Shown here piece by piece: positions 51,726-61,635 of a stretch of 64,000 nucleotides of DNA. A model generated the notes under the pieces. That model made no database searches. It saw nothing but the letters and a program-made list of their open reading frames with translations, and was not told the origin of the DNA. The stretch is from positions 124,001-188,000 of the forward strand of contig BROI01000005.1 of assembly GCA_027923505.1 (NCBI GenBank), written 5' to 3'. How positions within the stretch are numbered: position 1 is the stretch's first letter; each line of letters opens with the position of its first letter. A program made the translations under genes and the position numbers. This DNA comes from Mayamaea pseudoterrestris (Eukaryota > Bacillariophyta > Bacillariophyceae > Sellaphorales > Sellaphoraceae).

Positions 51726-53940
51726 ATGACAAAAGACTCTTTGCCATCAGCGAATCACCAGGCTGACCATGTAGCTGCAACGGCAAAAGCTGCGTCGAAT
51801 GAGGCATCCGTTTCCAACGCCTTGCACGAGCATCAAACTGCAGCGGCGCCTGCAAGCTCGACGACCGGTAGCATTGCCGCTGCGGTTGCTGCTTTTGCTC
51901 CTGCTCCCCAGCGTTACAATCCTACAGCTATCAATTCAGCGGGAAGACCAGGCCCCAATCCAGTATGGCAACGTGAGTAAACGTTCTATTGGGTCTGTAC
52001 CGGTACGGGGATCATATAGGTAATCATTTTCTCACCTCATCTAGGATTTAATTTTATCAAACAATGCAACAAACAGTACCTAATCAAACCAGTCAAGCTT
52101 CACTGAAAGCTACAAATGCGCCAAAGCCGCCGCAGAATTATCAACCATTATACCCTGGCCTTGTTATCGACCTTGCGCAACAGAATCGCAACGTGACGGT
52201 GGCAAACATTAACAATGCAATGTTCATGCAGCAACAGCTGCAGCAGCAACAGCAGCAGCGGCAACGACAACTACAACAGCCAAGCAAGATTGTTGAGCCA
52301 ATCGGTCCGCAGATTCTACCGCTCCGTGAGTCGATAGGTTTGCCTGAAGCAAAAGGTGCTACCACTATAAGTACCAGTGATAGCTCGAAAACACGGAAAC
52401 CTTTGCCAGGTTCCGTGCCAATACGTAGTACACCACCTGTCAAGGCTGCAGTCGCCACTACAAACATTCGCAAAACGTCGGAGACAGCACTGAGTACAGC
52501 GGCTCAACAAGCGTCCGTGACGCCAAGTCGACTTATTTGCGACACAGTCGAGGAGGATCCCTTGCCTCCAACCGAGTTTGGAATATACAATGCCGCCTTG
52601 ATTCGCAAGCGCAAGTGGCTCCAAGACTGCAACACTATGACTCCTCTCCCTCCACACACGATCGGATCGGCAAACGACAAGCTTCGTCGCAGTAACGCCA
52701 CCAATACAACAATGATATCGCCGTCGTGCCAATGCAAGCATAATCGCTGCCTCCACTTGTTTTGCGATTGCTTTCGGGCAGTCAGCCTTTGCGGACCTCG
52801 TTGCAACTGTCGAACGCAGTCATGCTGCAACGGCAACAGTCTGGACGATTACCAAATGCAACGTCGACGTCGAGATGCCGTTTGGACGGCATTGAAGCGG
52901 GATCGGAATGGAGCCTTTCGCACTCCGGATCCGGAAGCAGCATGTGGAAACGTGAGTGCGGCTGTATATAATTTTCGAATCCTTGGAAATAGACTCTTGT
53001 CTCATTCTTGTTTTTCTTTTGTGTAACGAAATAGTATGCCTGTGACTGCTTCCAGTCCGGCGTATTTTGCGACGCAAGTCAATGCCCATGTCCTGAGGGA
53101 TGCCACCGAATCGCAACCACAAGCAAGCGCTACTACATGGATCCTAGCGTTGACAAGGATCGGCTTGGAGCGTTGAACGTTACAAATAATACTTTTTTGG
53201 CCTATAGTATGCCACTTCATGTGAATGATATCATGGCGCCTGGGGTGTCCTTTACTCGAGCGGATCCTCGCTACGAATCGCCAGCTTCTTCGAGACCAGC
53301 AAAGCAGACGCAGCGCACGCAAGTACAGCAGAAACTGTACCATAGTCTCATGCTTTCGCCTTCCAAGACGATTCGGTCGCCGCAAGCTGCTGTCAAACCT
53401 ACAACGCAAGGAACGGAGCTTGAGCAGCTGTGGACAGAAGAGATTAGCAAGCTGTCAACGTTTTTCCGTCATCTCCAAAATATCGCCGACGCACAGATCA
53501 CGAGTGAAGATTTAACTCGCGTGCCGGAAGGCTCACAGGAAGCAGTAGTCATATATAAATCAGTTCTTGAAGATATGGAATCAGTCAAGCATGTTGTCGA
53601 TGCAGCCAAATTGAACATTATGACGGTCTTGTACGAGCAGAAGAAAGCTGGACGACAGTACCGCTGTCGGAGTGGGCCCAATCTTGCTGATGATGCTGAG
53701 CTCGAGTTGGAGCGTGCTGAAGAAGAGTTTGTTAGTCCAGAAGAAATGGAGCTTCGCTGCAACGAGAGCATGCCACCGTTTGAAGACTTAGTACACTTAC
53801 TGCCGGAAAGCTCTGACGCGTCGCGTCAACTGTTGATCCGCGCAGTTCAAGACACTGCGATGATGCGGGAATTGGCTCGTATTATTCGGCGTAAAGCTCG
53901 CGAATTGGCAATGATGCGAGCCAAAAAAGCTGATACGTAG
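51726..53940 (+). CDS. Tesmin/LIN54-type CXC (CRC) DNA-binding protein
   Basis: Three exons: 51726-51972, 52077-52951, 53035-53940 (phases 1 and 0), 675 aa. The first CXC motif is complete: CQCKHNRCLHLFCDCFRAVSLC, then GPRCNCRTQSCCN, followed by the R-x-A-x-x-x-A-L-x-R-x-x-x-A-F link. The second motif, split by intron 2, reads C-GN|YA-CDCFQSGVFCDASQCPCPEGC and lacks the first C-x-C of the consensus. CRC proteins bind CHR-like elements (TTYRAA) and, as LIN54 in animal MuvB or TCX in plants, control cell-cycle genes. The N-terminal 270 residues are Ala-, Gln- and Pro-rich; the C-terminal 250 hold helical segments. The first intron's acceptor at 52076 keeps the frame; starting instead at the ATG at 52064 would lose the first exon. 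Confidence 0.83.
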
Positions 53941-54072
53941 TTGCAATTGGCGACGAAGCGACAGTAAGGGAAAGAAGTGACGAATAAAAAACAAAGCAAC
54001 GATGCCGAACAAATTATATGATGCCTCTAATTATGTCTATTTTATTATTTTCATACATCAAGTAAAACGAAT

Positions 54073-57000
54073 TTAAATCCCAAACGCCTGTAGGCCTTCG
54101 GCCGTTTGTGAAAGGTTGCGTTGCCGTCGCTTGGCTGCTTTTTCAGCCTGTGACTGCGTTGTCAGCATTTCCGGAAGAGCAGGGACAATATCGGTCTGCC
54201 GATGGGAATGCAAAAGAGACTCTTCGGCAGATGCTCTATTAAAGGGATCCAATGAACCGACAGTATCGGATGGAAATTGGTTCTGGAGTAAATCGGCTGC
54301 CTCGCGAAGTAGATCGCGAATAAAGTCCTTTTGATCCTTAGCAGACCGCTTGGCTCTCATTCTTTCCTCAAAGTTGTCGATGGCAGTCGATGATATTCCA
54401 ATGGTACCCAAGACCTGTCTTGGGTAGACAGAGGGGATTGATAAAATCCCCCCACCGAGTAACGGCTTATCAAACGTTTTAACTTGTTCATACGCCGGCG
54501 GATGGGAGTTTTGTATAAAATTCTGCTGCTGCCCTGCACCTTGTCCTCCGCATTGTAAAGCCTGGCCAAGAACCAGCCGACAGTATATGTCACGAGCGAT
54601 ACTAATGACGGCCCACTCTAGGCCCACCATCCACTTTGGTTCAGTCAAAATATTTCGGACTATCGTTTGGAACATGCTTTGTCCGAGCAACTGACTGTAT
54701 TGAGGCGACCAGGCCGTTGTCTCAAGAATGCGATGGCATATCTTGGTGACTCGACGGCAAGTGTAAGCATCAGGGTATCCGAGGCATTGTATAACTAGCA
54801 AAGTAAGATTGCCAGCAACTTGTTCATTTTCCAGCAGCATGTAATGCGCCAAGCCGTTAATGCGTAGCACCTTTCGTGCATCAGTCGAGTCCTGATCAGG
54901 CGTTCTCGGAGTGCCATCGGCATTTACCTTGACACCATCATCATTAAACCGAGTACTGGGGCCAGACAAAAACGCCGCGTCGTCGTTCTTTTTCCGTGCT
55001 TGTTCATCCTTCGCAAAGTTGGCAAGAACCAAAGCCCATTCACCTTTTAATGCAAATCCCACCTGGAGGACGTCTGCCAGAGTGCGGCTTAAATCGACAC
55101 GATATTTTTCAACGGCTGCTTCCGCAGTGACTGCGTCTAATTCGCCAACGAAAAGTCCAGCATGGCTATAATACCACGAAAACCATGCATCGCCACCAGC
55201 AGCGGCGAGCTTGGCAGCATCTGCTGCGTTTTCAGATGACAATGCTTTCGTCGCTTCATGCGAAGGATCCCCTAGGTGTTGCCACGTCTTTTCTAGGCGG
55301 TATCGGACGTGCTCGAAAATGGGTGCAATAATGGGACCGAGATGGGTGGGATATAAAGTCGATGGACAGCACGTAAGGAGCATCTCCACAACATGCTTCA
55401 GGAACTGAGTCAAATGGCGATGCTCCATCGATTGCAAAGTTATCGAGTCTGTTAGCACTGCCACTATCCTCGGATAATAATTTGCTATCTCGGGAGAAAA
55501 TAAAACACTCTGGGAAATCAGTAAGCCGAACATTTGGAAGCAGGTATTACGCAGCTCATTAAGCCAGCCGCTCCATCTTGGCACAAGGTTCTTGGCGCGT
55601 CGATCAGTTCCCGACACAACGCTGCCTGCCGTACCACCCTCACCAAATACACCACCGGACTTTCCGTCTACATTTTTCGCAAGGAAAGCCTCGTCGTCAG
55701 ATATGGCGTAAGTGTATCGCTGCAAATTGTTCGGGAGCAGCGCTGCTTGATGCTCTGGTCGCCAGATGCCCAAGATGCTTTCGTAAACAGTAAGCAAAGC
55801 GGGCAATATTTTAGGCCAAAGCACAACGAAAGGGTCTGTTTCAGCTAATTGAGATATGCTCACAGGACCCTCGTCCGCAAAATGTATATAAGACTCGGAC
55901 ATACCGCTGGCATTACTGCTGATAGCCTTCGGGCGCTTTCGTGCCGCCTCGTTACAGCGCCGACCGACCGAAAGTAAACGATTTAACGCTGAAAATGCTT
56001 TTTCGTACGTTTTCAACACAGTCTCCACATTTCCTGGATCTATTACAAAGTTCGGCTGCTCGCGGGCTTGTAAAATTCCCAATCCAGTGAGTAAAGATTG
56101 AGGAGTTGCAACTAGCTGCATAAAGTCATCCGACTGGACAGTTTCCACCGCCATCGACAATACATCGGCGATAAAATTCGATCGTGTAACAGGGTCGTCA
56201 ACTGCATTTGCCACGCATGACAAGAACTCATAAAGATGCATTTGATTCATAGGGATTAATCCTTGTGACGACAGCAGAGAACCAGTAGCTTGGCTAAGTT
56301 GTGAAAGCCAAGGCACAAGATGATTAGGCACTCGTTTAGAAATTGAAACTAGCGCCACCCCGCTGCGTTTCTTTAGTCCAATTGTTTGATCACTTAGCTG
56401 TACATCTGGGGTTGACCCAGGCATCCATTCGTCAGGTAGTCCAAGATTGCGAAGTAGAGAGTCCACAGCGGGGAGCAAAGTACTGGGCTCATGGGGCCAA
56501 TAATACATGAGCGAGTTGACAAGTGTCGTGCGGCGGAATTTGAGCCAGAGGTAGGATGGATTCCAAGAAACCAAAACATTTGCCATTTCTGAAAAAGAGG
56601 ATCGCGTCACGACTCTCTTCTCTAACCGCGCTTCATTCGTCTGTGATCCGTCCTGCATGGCCCATGCTGGTATACCGCTCATCGTATTGTCCAACGGATG
56701 AGCGAGTCCTTCAAACTCAATTACTGCATCGCTCAGCTCCGTCAGTTGATTGTTAGATGGTTCCAAATGATCCAACGGCGCTCCAGCGCCATACTGCTGT
56801 AGCAATAGCTTGACTTGTTCGTTCAAAACGGATGCAGCGACATGCGGCTCCGTATTTCCAAATAACCTAAATAATAAACTTGACCGCGCTCGCAAATCCA
56901 CATTCCACGCAATCAGGTCGTCTTCGTCGTCAAAACTTGCCTCCAGGACGGCGGCTAATGGATGCGTTCGCTCCTCAATGTCCTGCCACCGTACTTTCTT

Positions 57001-58643
57001 TACATGCTGCATGTAAGCTTTCATGACAGCGCGCGTAAAAGGGTCCAGCAATTTAGTTCTAATAATTTGTGGATCTCGCATCAAGGATATCCACATATTG
57101 ATCTGCTCAGTGCAGATTCTACCTGATGGATGCCCAAGAATCTCCACAAGCAGTCGCAGAAAAGCTTGAATATTGGCAAAGTCTGGCCCACTCTGCTTCT
57201 CAATCACATGTTTATTGTCAGTTATATTCGCAATATGCGCCGTCACAACGGCTGAAAGCATTCGTGACAAGCCACGATGAAATTCTAATTGCAGGGCCAA
57301 CGAGTCTTCTGCTGACAAATCGCCTGATACCGCGCGTTCCGCTTGTCGCTGCGGCGCTTCCGTTTGAAACGCCGAATTAGCTTCCCTGACAGACACCGGC
57401 AAGTCTCGAATTAACCGCATCCATTGTGTTTCGCTCATTTTAGCACGCAACACCAGCTGCTCCAACGCATCAACTGCTCGTATTTGTATTTTACTAATAG
57501 GCTCGCGCGTCAAATGCATCATGGCCGCAACAAAATCGGCCGACGAGGCCGCATCAGCAGAATCATCTGGAAGCATCCAGTTCGTTGGCATGCTACCGCA
57601 AAATTTTTCCAACGTCAAAAGACAATCAACTAACAGCTTTGCTGTATCATCTCGTCGTTCTAGCTCAACTTTATACGCATTTGCTTCCTCTAGTGCCATT
57701 TGCTGAAGCGTTCGATTCGATTGAAGTAAATAGGTATGCATATTGTGCAAGGTTTGTTTCGCCGTCTGTAGCACGGGATACGATTCCAGCAGAAGTCGAT
57801 ACAAGTGTGGTAGAAACTGAGTGCGGACTTCATTGAGACCAATCAATATATCATTGCGGCGCTGCGTCGAAATCTTGGCGTTAAAGTCGGAGTCAGTACA
57901 GTCTTCGGCAATGAGGCGGAATACCTGAAGGACAATGGAAACGCCCAAATGAGGCTGCTCGCCGGCAGCTGCATTGTACCAAAGTCCCATGCTGCCAGGT
58001 GAAAGTGGACTGAAAATGTCGGAACAAAAAGTCTCCCATCGTTGAGGAAAATCTGTGCACGAAGGGGTACAAATACTCGTGAGAATGATGACAGCAAGAC
58101 TGTACTGTGTACACGCATTGCCTTGCACAGATCAATTGAATTGATACCATAGAATATGCATACATATCAGTATCACTCACCTCGAACCACAAGACCCTGC
58201 AACACTGCCGCCAGCGTCCGCGCCAAAATTCTTGCTTCCGCCGGACTCAAAAATGGTGGCGCGCCATTCATGCCCGAGGCCGCCACAACCACTTGCTGAC
58301 ATGACGTCAACACTGCCTGACGCAGCTGCAAGCGATCGACCTCTCCAATGCTTGCATACGACTGCTTCAAAAACTTGGTAATGACTTCGCAGGCTAGCAG
58401 TTTGACGGGGACTGTCACATTCATTGCCGCCGCTGCATTCAACGATGAATGCTGGTAGACGATTACTTCACTTTGCACCAGCCACTGCAGACAAACAGCC
58501 ATGGCTCCCTCATTATTGCCTTGTTTGAAGCTTTCAATCACATTAAAGGCTTGTTGGCGTTCTGAAGGTAACGTCAATGGCGAGGAACTTGCCGCAATGG
58601 CCCATAGCAATTGATCGGCCGACGAAAAGTTGTTGCTGTTCAT
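54073..58643 (-). CDS. XPO5: Exportin-5/HASTY-like karyopherin
   Basis: Two exons, 58643-58181 and 58052-54073 (phase 1, 128-bp intron), 1480 aa. The N-terminus is an importin-beta/exportin start (SFKQGNNEGAMAVCLQWLV ... VKLLACEVITKFLKQSYASI), followed by about 1300 residues of HEAT-like amphipathic helices. The block VLQVFRLIAEDCTDSD ... STQRRNDILIGLNEVRTQFLPHLYRLL resembles exportin-5, where L-R-L-A-E-D is followed by Q-R-R-R-D-I. Exportin-5/HASTY moves double-stranded RNA (pre-miRNA) and some proteins out of the nucleus with RanGTP. The length exceeds human exportin-5 (about 1200 aa). Another large exportin remains possible. Confidence 0.72.
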
Positions 58644-59188
58644 TTGAATGAATGGGTAAAGAATCTAAAGCCGAATCCGATCCCGCTGATCTTGTTCACT
58701 TGAATACTGCCTTGCTTGGACGTCCACTAACTGTAAGAGCAGAGTGTAAAATAAAGAAAACCTTTTTGATGGTATGGAGACTGGAACTGCAACCAAGACG
58801 GACAGAATGGAACGAAACCATGGAGCGGTTGTCGCTTGGTCGGAAAAACAGAACCGATGCGACGGATGGGCAATCTGTCGAGACGTGCAATGGCTGATGG
58901 ATGTGTTGGTTGCAGACTGGCTGGCTTGCAAGCGAGCCGTCCCTCCACTGCTCAGATTTTCTGCAGCATGACCATGGCGCAAGAAGATTTTGAGGCCCGC
59001 GGCGGATCATACGAGCAAGCTGTCAAGATTACCGTAGACCTATCCTTCAAATCTACAGCGACTGAATGAGTCTGACATCAAGCTAGAAAGTGCAGCTTTT
59101 CTGGTACAAGGAAATTATAGTCTATATTTATATGGCGTCACAAAGTCTAACGACTCACACGCAGCCACCACCATCACGCAGTTTACTT
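58644..59188. other. Intergenic, exportin promoter side
   Basis: These 545 bp lie between the exportin start codon and the stop of the first silaffin-like gene. A small spliced gene on the plus strand is conceivable (see 58652-59069). Otherwise nothing is seen. Confidence 0.4.
58652..59069 (+). CDS. Weak candidate small spliced gene (64 aa)
   Basis: An ATG at 58652, nine bases from the exportin ATG on the other strand, opens 27 codons ending at a GTAAGA donor (exon 58652-58732). An acceptor ctcag at 58955 continues in frame for 37 codons to a TGA (58956-59069). The product has no recognised motif. Frame continuity over two short exons could be chance; listed only as a possibility. Confidence 0.15.
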
Positions 59189-59677
59189 TTAACGACGCGC
59201 CACCGGTGCCAATGTGTCCGTTCCTTCCACAGCAGCAATCGGCATGCGAGTCGGTGCGTCAGTTGCCATGCTCATGCTCATACTCATCTCATGATCGAAC
59301 AGTCCCTTTGGTAGCTTGCCCATCTTGGGCATGGTTGGTTGAGGTGGCGGAGGCGCCTTTTCTCCCTTGACAGACTTTGCAGCCTTTGGTTCCTTTGGCG
59401 CCTTGGACAGCTTGGCCATGCCTTGTTTGCTGGCTTCGTGCACCTTCTTCTTGGGTAGGACTGGAGGCGATTTCTTGGTTGGGTAGCTCATGTCAAAGCT
59501 CATGGAGAATTCCATAGCAGGTTGGACGCCGCCTCCCTTGCCTTTTAGTACACGTCGTGCTCTCACCAATTCTTGGTCCATGCCGCGAATCAAAACCTCC
59601 TCGTCCTGCAATCGTTGACTAGCACTGGCGACACTGCACATGGCAAGCATGGCCGCGGAAAGGAATAGCTTGGTCAT
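59189..59677 (-). CDS. Silaffin-like secreted protein 1 (seven-lysine KxxK cluster)
   Basis: Single exon, 162 aa, ATG at 59677. MTKLFLSAAMLAMCSVASAS is a signal peptide. Residues 89-107 read KLSKAPKEPKAAKSVKGEK: seven lysines at exactly three-residue spacing, an extended form of the pentalysine cluster (KxxKxxKxxKxxK) that targets silaffins to forming silica in diatoms. Before it lie an ARRVL site resembling the R-x-L processing site of silica proteins, a Ser/Met segment (MEFSMSFDMSY) and a KKK triplet; after it, a Pro run and MSMSMSM, a repeat common in diatom secreted proteins. The protein likely enters the secretory route to the silica deposition vesicle or cell wall; this is inferred from composition. 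The next gene upstream has the same kind of cluster. Confidence 0.7.
   Translation of the reverse strand: MTKLFLSAAMLAMCSVASASQRLQDEEVLIRGMDQELVRARRVLKGKGGGVQPAMEFSMSFDMSYPTKKSPPVLPKKKVHEASKQGMAKLSKAPKEPKAAKSVKGEKAPPPPQPTMPKMGKLPKGLFDHEMSMSMSMATDAPTRMPIAAVEGTDTLAPVARR
59357..59413 (-). other. Lysine cluster (Kxx)6K of silaffin-like protein 1
   Basis: Codons for residues 89-107. Lysines at 89, 92, 95, 98, 101, 104 and 107, alternating with small or acidic/Pro pairs (LS, AP, EP, AA, SV, GE). Confidence 0.85.
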
Positions 59678-60125
59678 GGTGTTTACTTACGTCGGTGCGA
59701 GTAAAGTATAGACTGCTGTTGCCTGATCAATGCGAAAGTATGACGGAAAGCAAGACATGATCATGATGTTTTGAGTTGATCTTGTTTGGTGAGCGATTCC
59801 CTTGACGCATTTTTGCACGACGAAATCCGGCGCGCCGGGCGGTCTAGCGATCACGTAAGGTGAGCACCAACTCGGTACTCAATCATTGGACATTCAGCTA
59901 TGGCTGTTGATGGTTTCGGTGGAGTTTTACCGTTACCATCATCAAGTTGCACGGGATCTCATCGATGGACATTTGTATAAAAGTGTTAATTCCATGAAGC
60001 ACTGATCACCAAACGAAATACATTGGATGCCCATGCGCATTCACTTTTCATACTTGACCAAAGAAGATACATTTAAAATGTAGTAGGAGTTAAAAACATA
60101 AACGCAGATTACAACTAATGTTTCA
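59678..60125. other. Intergenic between the two silaffin-like genes
   Basis: These 448 bp hold the promoter of silaffin-like gene 1 and the 3' flank of gene 2. GGCGCGCC occurs at 59829-59836 inside ccggcgcgccgggcgg, about 155 bp before the ATG of gene 1. No gene is seen. Confidence 0.4.
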
Positions 60126-61316
60126 CTATGTTGTGGGCGCAGAAGGGGAAGCGGATACGGGTGTAAGCGAATCGAGTGACGGTGCTTTTGTTGGGACGAT
60201 TGTGTCAGTTCCAGCACTCGGCGGTGATGATCCGACCGCCGGTGCTCCAGTTGGTATAGGTCCAGTCGCCGGGGCTCCTGTCGGTGCGCTTGTGCTAGGC
60301 ACTCCAGGCACCGTCGGCGAAGCGACTGTAGGTGTTGGTGCCGTAGTCGGTATGATTGTGTCTGGGCCAATGGGTGCACCCGTTACAAATGTAGGATTCC
60401 GCGTCGGCCGCCTGGCCGGTTGTTGGGCAGGTTGTTGTGCTGGCTGACCGATAGGAGCGATACCGATAGGCTGAGCGATGGGGCGCGTAGGGCGATGCAT
60501 CATCATCATCATTCTCATTCGCCTGTGCTTTGACGACCCCTTGACTTTTGGTGTTCCCCGTTTAAATTTATTTGCTCCTTTTGCTTCACCTTTAACTTTG
60601 TAGGCTGCTTTTGCAAAGGCGCCACCTCCCTTGCCGGCATTGAAACCCCAGTCATTTTTCCCGCTAGGTCCCTTCGGATCCTTTACGCCTTTCTTTGCTT
60701 TGTTCCATTTTTTATCTTTTGAGCCTTTTATTGCGTTGGAACCCTTACTCCAAATTTTTCCTTGAAATTTGCCGTCCTTTCCTTTAGCTTCTTTCGGCCC
60801 TTCCCTGCTGCCAACGTTGTATCCATTCCACCGAATGAAAATATTGTTCTTGACTCGATTCTCCACCACACTGACCCTGATGTTGTTCACTGGGATTTCA
60901 TTCACTCTATTGTTGTTACCGCCTTTGTTGACGTTGCCTCGATCCACAGTATGAGGCCACGCCAGCCTAGAAATGGCGGCGCCATTACTGACTGCAGCAA
61001 CCTGTTGCCCCAGCTTATTAAATATACTGTCCTGCTGCAAATTTCGATGGGTTCCGGTCTGATGCACCACGTCGTCAAGATGTAAAGCTACGGTCGTGGT
61101 TGCATCACCTTCTGAGCTGCTTCTATTACTTTGCACATCTGCATCAAGGTCGGATGTGTGTATATGATGCTTTACTGTATCGCCTAGCTCGTTGGATGTC
61201 TCCAAACTTTGTCGTTGTGCCAAGGACGAGGATCCTTCTTCTTTGGTATTCGCATCTGTTGATGCGCAGCACACGACCAGCACCAACCAAAAGCATACTA
61301 GTCGCTCTAGCCACAT
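60126..61316 (-). CDS. Silaffin-like secreted protein 2 (seven-lysine cluster, Pro/Thr-rich tail)
   Basis: Single exon, 396 aa from the ATG at 61316, chosen because MWLERLVCFWLVLVVCCASTDA is a clean signal peptide; the frame is open further upstream, with another ATG at 61376. An acidic region ends with HRNLQQ (R-x-L-like site). A Lys/Gly-rich region follows, and residues 197-215 read KGSKDKKWNKAKKGVKDPK: seven lysines at exact three-residue spacing, the same pattern as the neighbour. Further KxxK and KxK motifs occur up to an RMRMMMMMH stretch. The last 130 residues are Pro/Thr/Ala-rich (RPTRNPTF, PTTAPTPT, APTGAPATGP), like the mucin-like tails of diatom cell-wall proteins. A role in silica or wall formation is inferred. 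Confidence 0.7.
   Translation of the reverse strand: MWLERLVCFWLVLVVCCASTDANTKEEGSSSLAQRQSLETSNELGDTVKHHIHTSDLDADVQSNRSSSEGDATTTVALHLDDVVHQTGTHRNLQQDSIFNKLGQQVAAVSNGAAISRLAWPHTVDRGNVNKGGNNNRVNEIPVNNIRVSVVENRVKNNIFIRWNGYNVGSREGPKEAKGKDGKFQGKIWSKGSNAIKGSKDKKWNKAKKGVKDPKGPSGKNDWGFNAGKGGGAFAKAAYKVKGEAKGANKFKRGTPKVKGSSKHRRMRMMMMMHRPTRPIAQPIGIAPIGQPAQQPAQQPARRPTRNPTFVTGAPIGPDTIIPTTAPTPTVASPTVPGVPSTSAPTGAPATGPIPTGAPAVGSSPPSAGTDTIVPTKAPSLDSLTPVSASPSAPTT
60672..60728 (-). other. Lysine cluster (Kxx)6K of silaffin-like protein 2
   Basis: Codons for residues 197-215. Lysines at 197, 200, 203, 206, 209, 212 and 215; spacers GS, DK, WN, AK, GV, DP. Confidence 0.85.
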
Positions 61317-61635
61317 GATAGTCTCTCGCCGAGACTTTATACCACTCATTCTCATGGTTGTCTTCGCAGTTGACATGCAAAACTTGGCATGCTCGAGGTT
61401 ACTCTTGTCAACATCTCGTTTTCGTCGAATTGTGACGTGCTCACAAATTTCCAACGAGCCTGTCGGCCGACAAAGTTCTTTTTCACAATTATTACCGGAG
61501 CGACGCACGGCTACCCACTGATGGGCTGGCTGGTAAATAAGTAGCAGGCATTGCCGTCAAAAGTAAAGATACTCAAATAGAATACGGTTAACATTCATTA
61601 TACGGTATTAATAGATGAAAGGTTCAATTTGTCAC
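61317..61635. other. Intergenic, silaffin-like gene 2 promoter side
   Basis: These 319 bp lie between the ATG of silaffin-like gene 2 and the stop of the armadillo gene, both minus strand. The upstream part is open in the silaffin frame back to a GTG at 61508 but looks non-coding. No element recognised. Confidence 0.4.

Noticed and set aside
60118-60447. Plus-strand Gly/Val/Ala-rich frame opposite the silaffin-like gene 2 tail
   Set aside because: Complement of the Pro/Thr repeat region; composition is a mirror effect.
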